Below are positions 63,133 through 64,000 of a stretch of 64,000 nt of DNA, one piece after another. The stretch's first letter is position 1, and each line of letters starts with the position of its first letter. The notes beneath the pieces are model-generated. The model worked only from the letters and a program-made list of their open reading frames with translations, was not told the origin of the DNA and did no database searches. Both the position numbers and the translations under genes were made by a program. The DNA comes from Legionella nautarum (GTDB taxonomy: Bacteria; Pseudomonadota; Gammaproteobacteria; Legionellales; Legionellaceae): positions 69,487 to 133,486 of the forward strand of contig NZ_LNYO01000017.1 of the NCBI RefSeq assembly GCF_001467895.1, read 5' to 3'.

Positions 63133-63981
63133 ATGAAGCCAGCAACCCTCTTTCTTAGTTTAATGCTCGCATGGAGCTCAATTTGTGTTGCACAAAACTC
63201 ATTAACGATTAATATCGATGGTCAAGAAACGTCCTATACTCCAGAAGCCTTATTAGCCAATCCTCACTTAGTGACCATTAAAGGAGCACACTTACCGACT
63301 TACCCTAACCAGTCTTTTGATTTAAAAGCAATTCCTTTATGCAGTTTGCTTAATATAGCCAATAAAAAAGTGGGGGCTATCCTGAAAGTTCAGGCTTTTG
63401 ATAAATATGTCTCTTATTTCAACCTACACCGCATCTATCCTTGCGACAAAACCAGAGCAGCAACTGCTTATCTCGCAATTGAAGAACCGAATAAACCTTG
63501 GCCTATTTTTGCTAAATTACATCGCTCCGTCGGCCCTTTTTATCTAATTTGGCAGGGCGAAAAAGTCCCGCAGACCGATTGGGTTTTCGGTCCCGAATAC
63601 ATCAGCACGACTGATCAGAATCCCTTTTCAAGCTTACTGCCTGCAAACAGCTCAGGCCAAGAAGCGCAAGGGCTCGAGCAGTTTGCTAATAAATGCGGTG
63701 TTTGCCATTCAATCAATTTGGTTGGCAACTTAGAGCTGGGCCCAGATCTCAATTTTCCTAGCAATGTCTTAGAGTATCTTTCAGAAGCGCAGGTCAAAAA
63801 ATTTATTCGTAACCCTCAGTCGGTACGTTTCATGAAAAACGATAAAATGTTTGCTTTCTCAAAAAAGTTACTATCGGAAGAAGAATTGAATGCAATCATT
63901 GCTTTTTTAAAATTAATGAAGTCGCATAAAATAAAAGCGGCGCCCCCTAATATACGAGCTGTAGAAGAATCGGTTGAGTAA
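63133..63981 (+). CDS. periplasmic cytochrome c-domain protein
   Basis: A 282-residue protein. A signal peptide is cleaved probably after VAQ (residue 21). Residues 25-170 resemble a molybdopterin-oxidoreductase-like beta domain without its cofactor cysteine (LRSVGPFYLIWQGEKVPQTDWVFGP as its end). Residues 180-265 are a class I cytochrome c with CGVCHSI as the single haem motif, GPDLNFPSN, and a distal Met in FMKNDKMFAF. It should be a one-haem electron carrier in the periplasm. The partner enzyme is not in the window. Confidence 0.82.
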   Translation: MKPATLFLSLMLAWSSICVAQNSLTINIDGQETSYTPEALLANPHLVTIKGAHLPTYPNQSFDLKAIPLCSLLNIANKKVGAILKVQAFDKYVSYFNLHRIYPCDKTRAATAYLAIEEPNKPWPIFAKLHRSVGPFYLIWQGEKVPQTDWVFGPEYISTTDQNPFSSLLPANSSGQEAQGLEQFANKCGVCHSINLVGNLELGPDLNFPSNVLEYLSEAQVKKFIRNPQSVRFMKNDKMFAFSKKLLSEEELNAIIAFLKLMKSHKIKAAPPNIRAVEESVE

Positions 63982-64000
63982 TTGTCTATACTTTGAACGA

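Noticed and set aside
1-64000. CRISPR arrays, tRNA or rRNA genes, phage structural genes, known riboswitches.
   Set aside because: No regularly spaced repeats, no cloverleaf or rRNA-like stretch, and no phage module were seen. The mgtA-like gene has no room for a leader.

Overview
The window looks like a chromosomal segment of a gammaproteobacterium, most probably a Legionella species. Reasons: AT-rich DNA, dense hydrogenase and housekeeping operons of gammaproteobacterial type, several unrecognised coiled-coil or charged proteins of the kind secreted by Dot/Icm systems, and a PmrA-like tandem box upstream of one of them. The genus call is an inference from gene content; there is no rRNA or tRNA gene in the window.

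Layout. 1-875: right-hand part of an IS3-family element (orfA plus frameshifted orfB running off the left edge) inserted in a methyltransferase gene whose 3' remnant follows. 1.2-5.5 kb: accessory membrane genes, an ABC transporter fused and broken by a deletion, and a decayed transposase piece. 5.5-7.1 kb: a cyclase-family hydrolase and a nitroreductase-like protein. 7.3-17.5 kb: one tightly overlapping leftward operon, hypABFCDE followed by a four-subunit group 3b-type [NiFe]-hydrogenase (beta, gamma, small, large) and its maturation protease. A nickel/cobalt permease diverges from it. 18.4-27.9 kb: three P-type ATPases (P1B heavy-metal type, MgtA-like, and a P3A proton pump), an OsmC-like protein and an archaeal-type AMP/thymidine phosphorylase. 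27.9-31.3 kb: fabI-like reductase, MaoC-phosphotransacetylase fusion and acetate kinase. 31.8-34.7 kb: an acetolactate synthase-like ThDP enzyme facing an MFS exporter across a shared hairpin.

34.7-42 kb is accessory: a small secreted protein, a probable papain-fold (C58-like) cysteine protease, a cold-shock protein with an ABC-F ATPase, a divergent peptide deformylase beside a deleted MFS gene and a frameshifted GNAT, a GFA-family protein and a lysine-rich small protein. 42.2-49.7 kb: a three-domain LplT/PlsC/Aas-type fusion, an XRE regulator, a D-cysteine desulfhydrase-like enzyme, a coiled-coil acidic protein and a nucleotidyltransferase-fold protein. 49.9-52.7 kb: alkylation repair (ada-alkA fusion and ogt diverging around a large palindrome) and rdgB. 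52.7-60.9 kb: TPR-methyltransferase, diguanylate cyclase, ilvE, then the conserved radC / coaBC-dut-algC block. 61-64 kb: a periplasmic binding protein, a class II amidotransferase and a cytochrome c-domain protein.

How parts fit together: the hydrogenase, its Hyp maturases, the nickel permease and possibly the metal ATPase form a hydrogen-metabolism block. The proton ATPase, FabI, MaoC-Pta and AckA suggest an adaptation module for low oxygen or acid (acetyl-CoA to acetate with ATP gain). Two imperfect copies of a roughly 70-bp repeat in opposite orientation lie at the two ends of the 3.3-25.2 kb stretch that contains the hydrogenase block. Several palindromic REP-like elements lie in the intergenic gaps of the right half.
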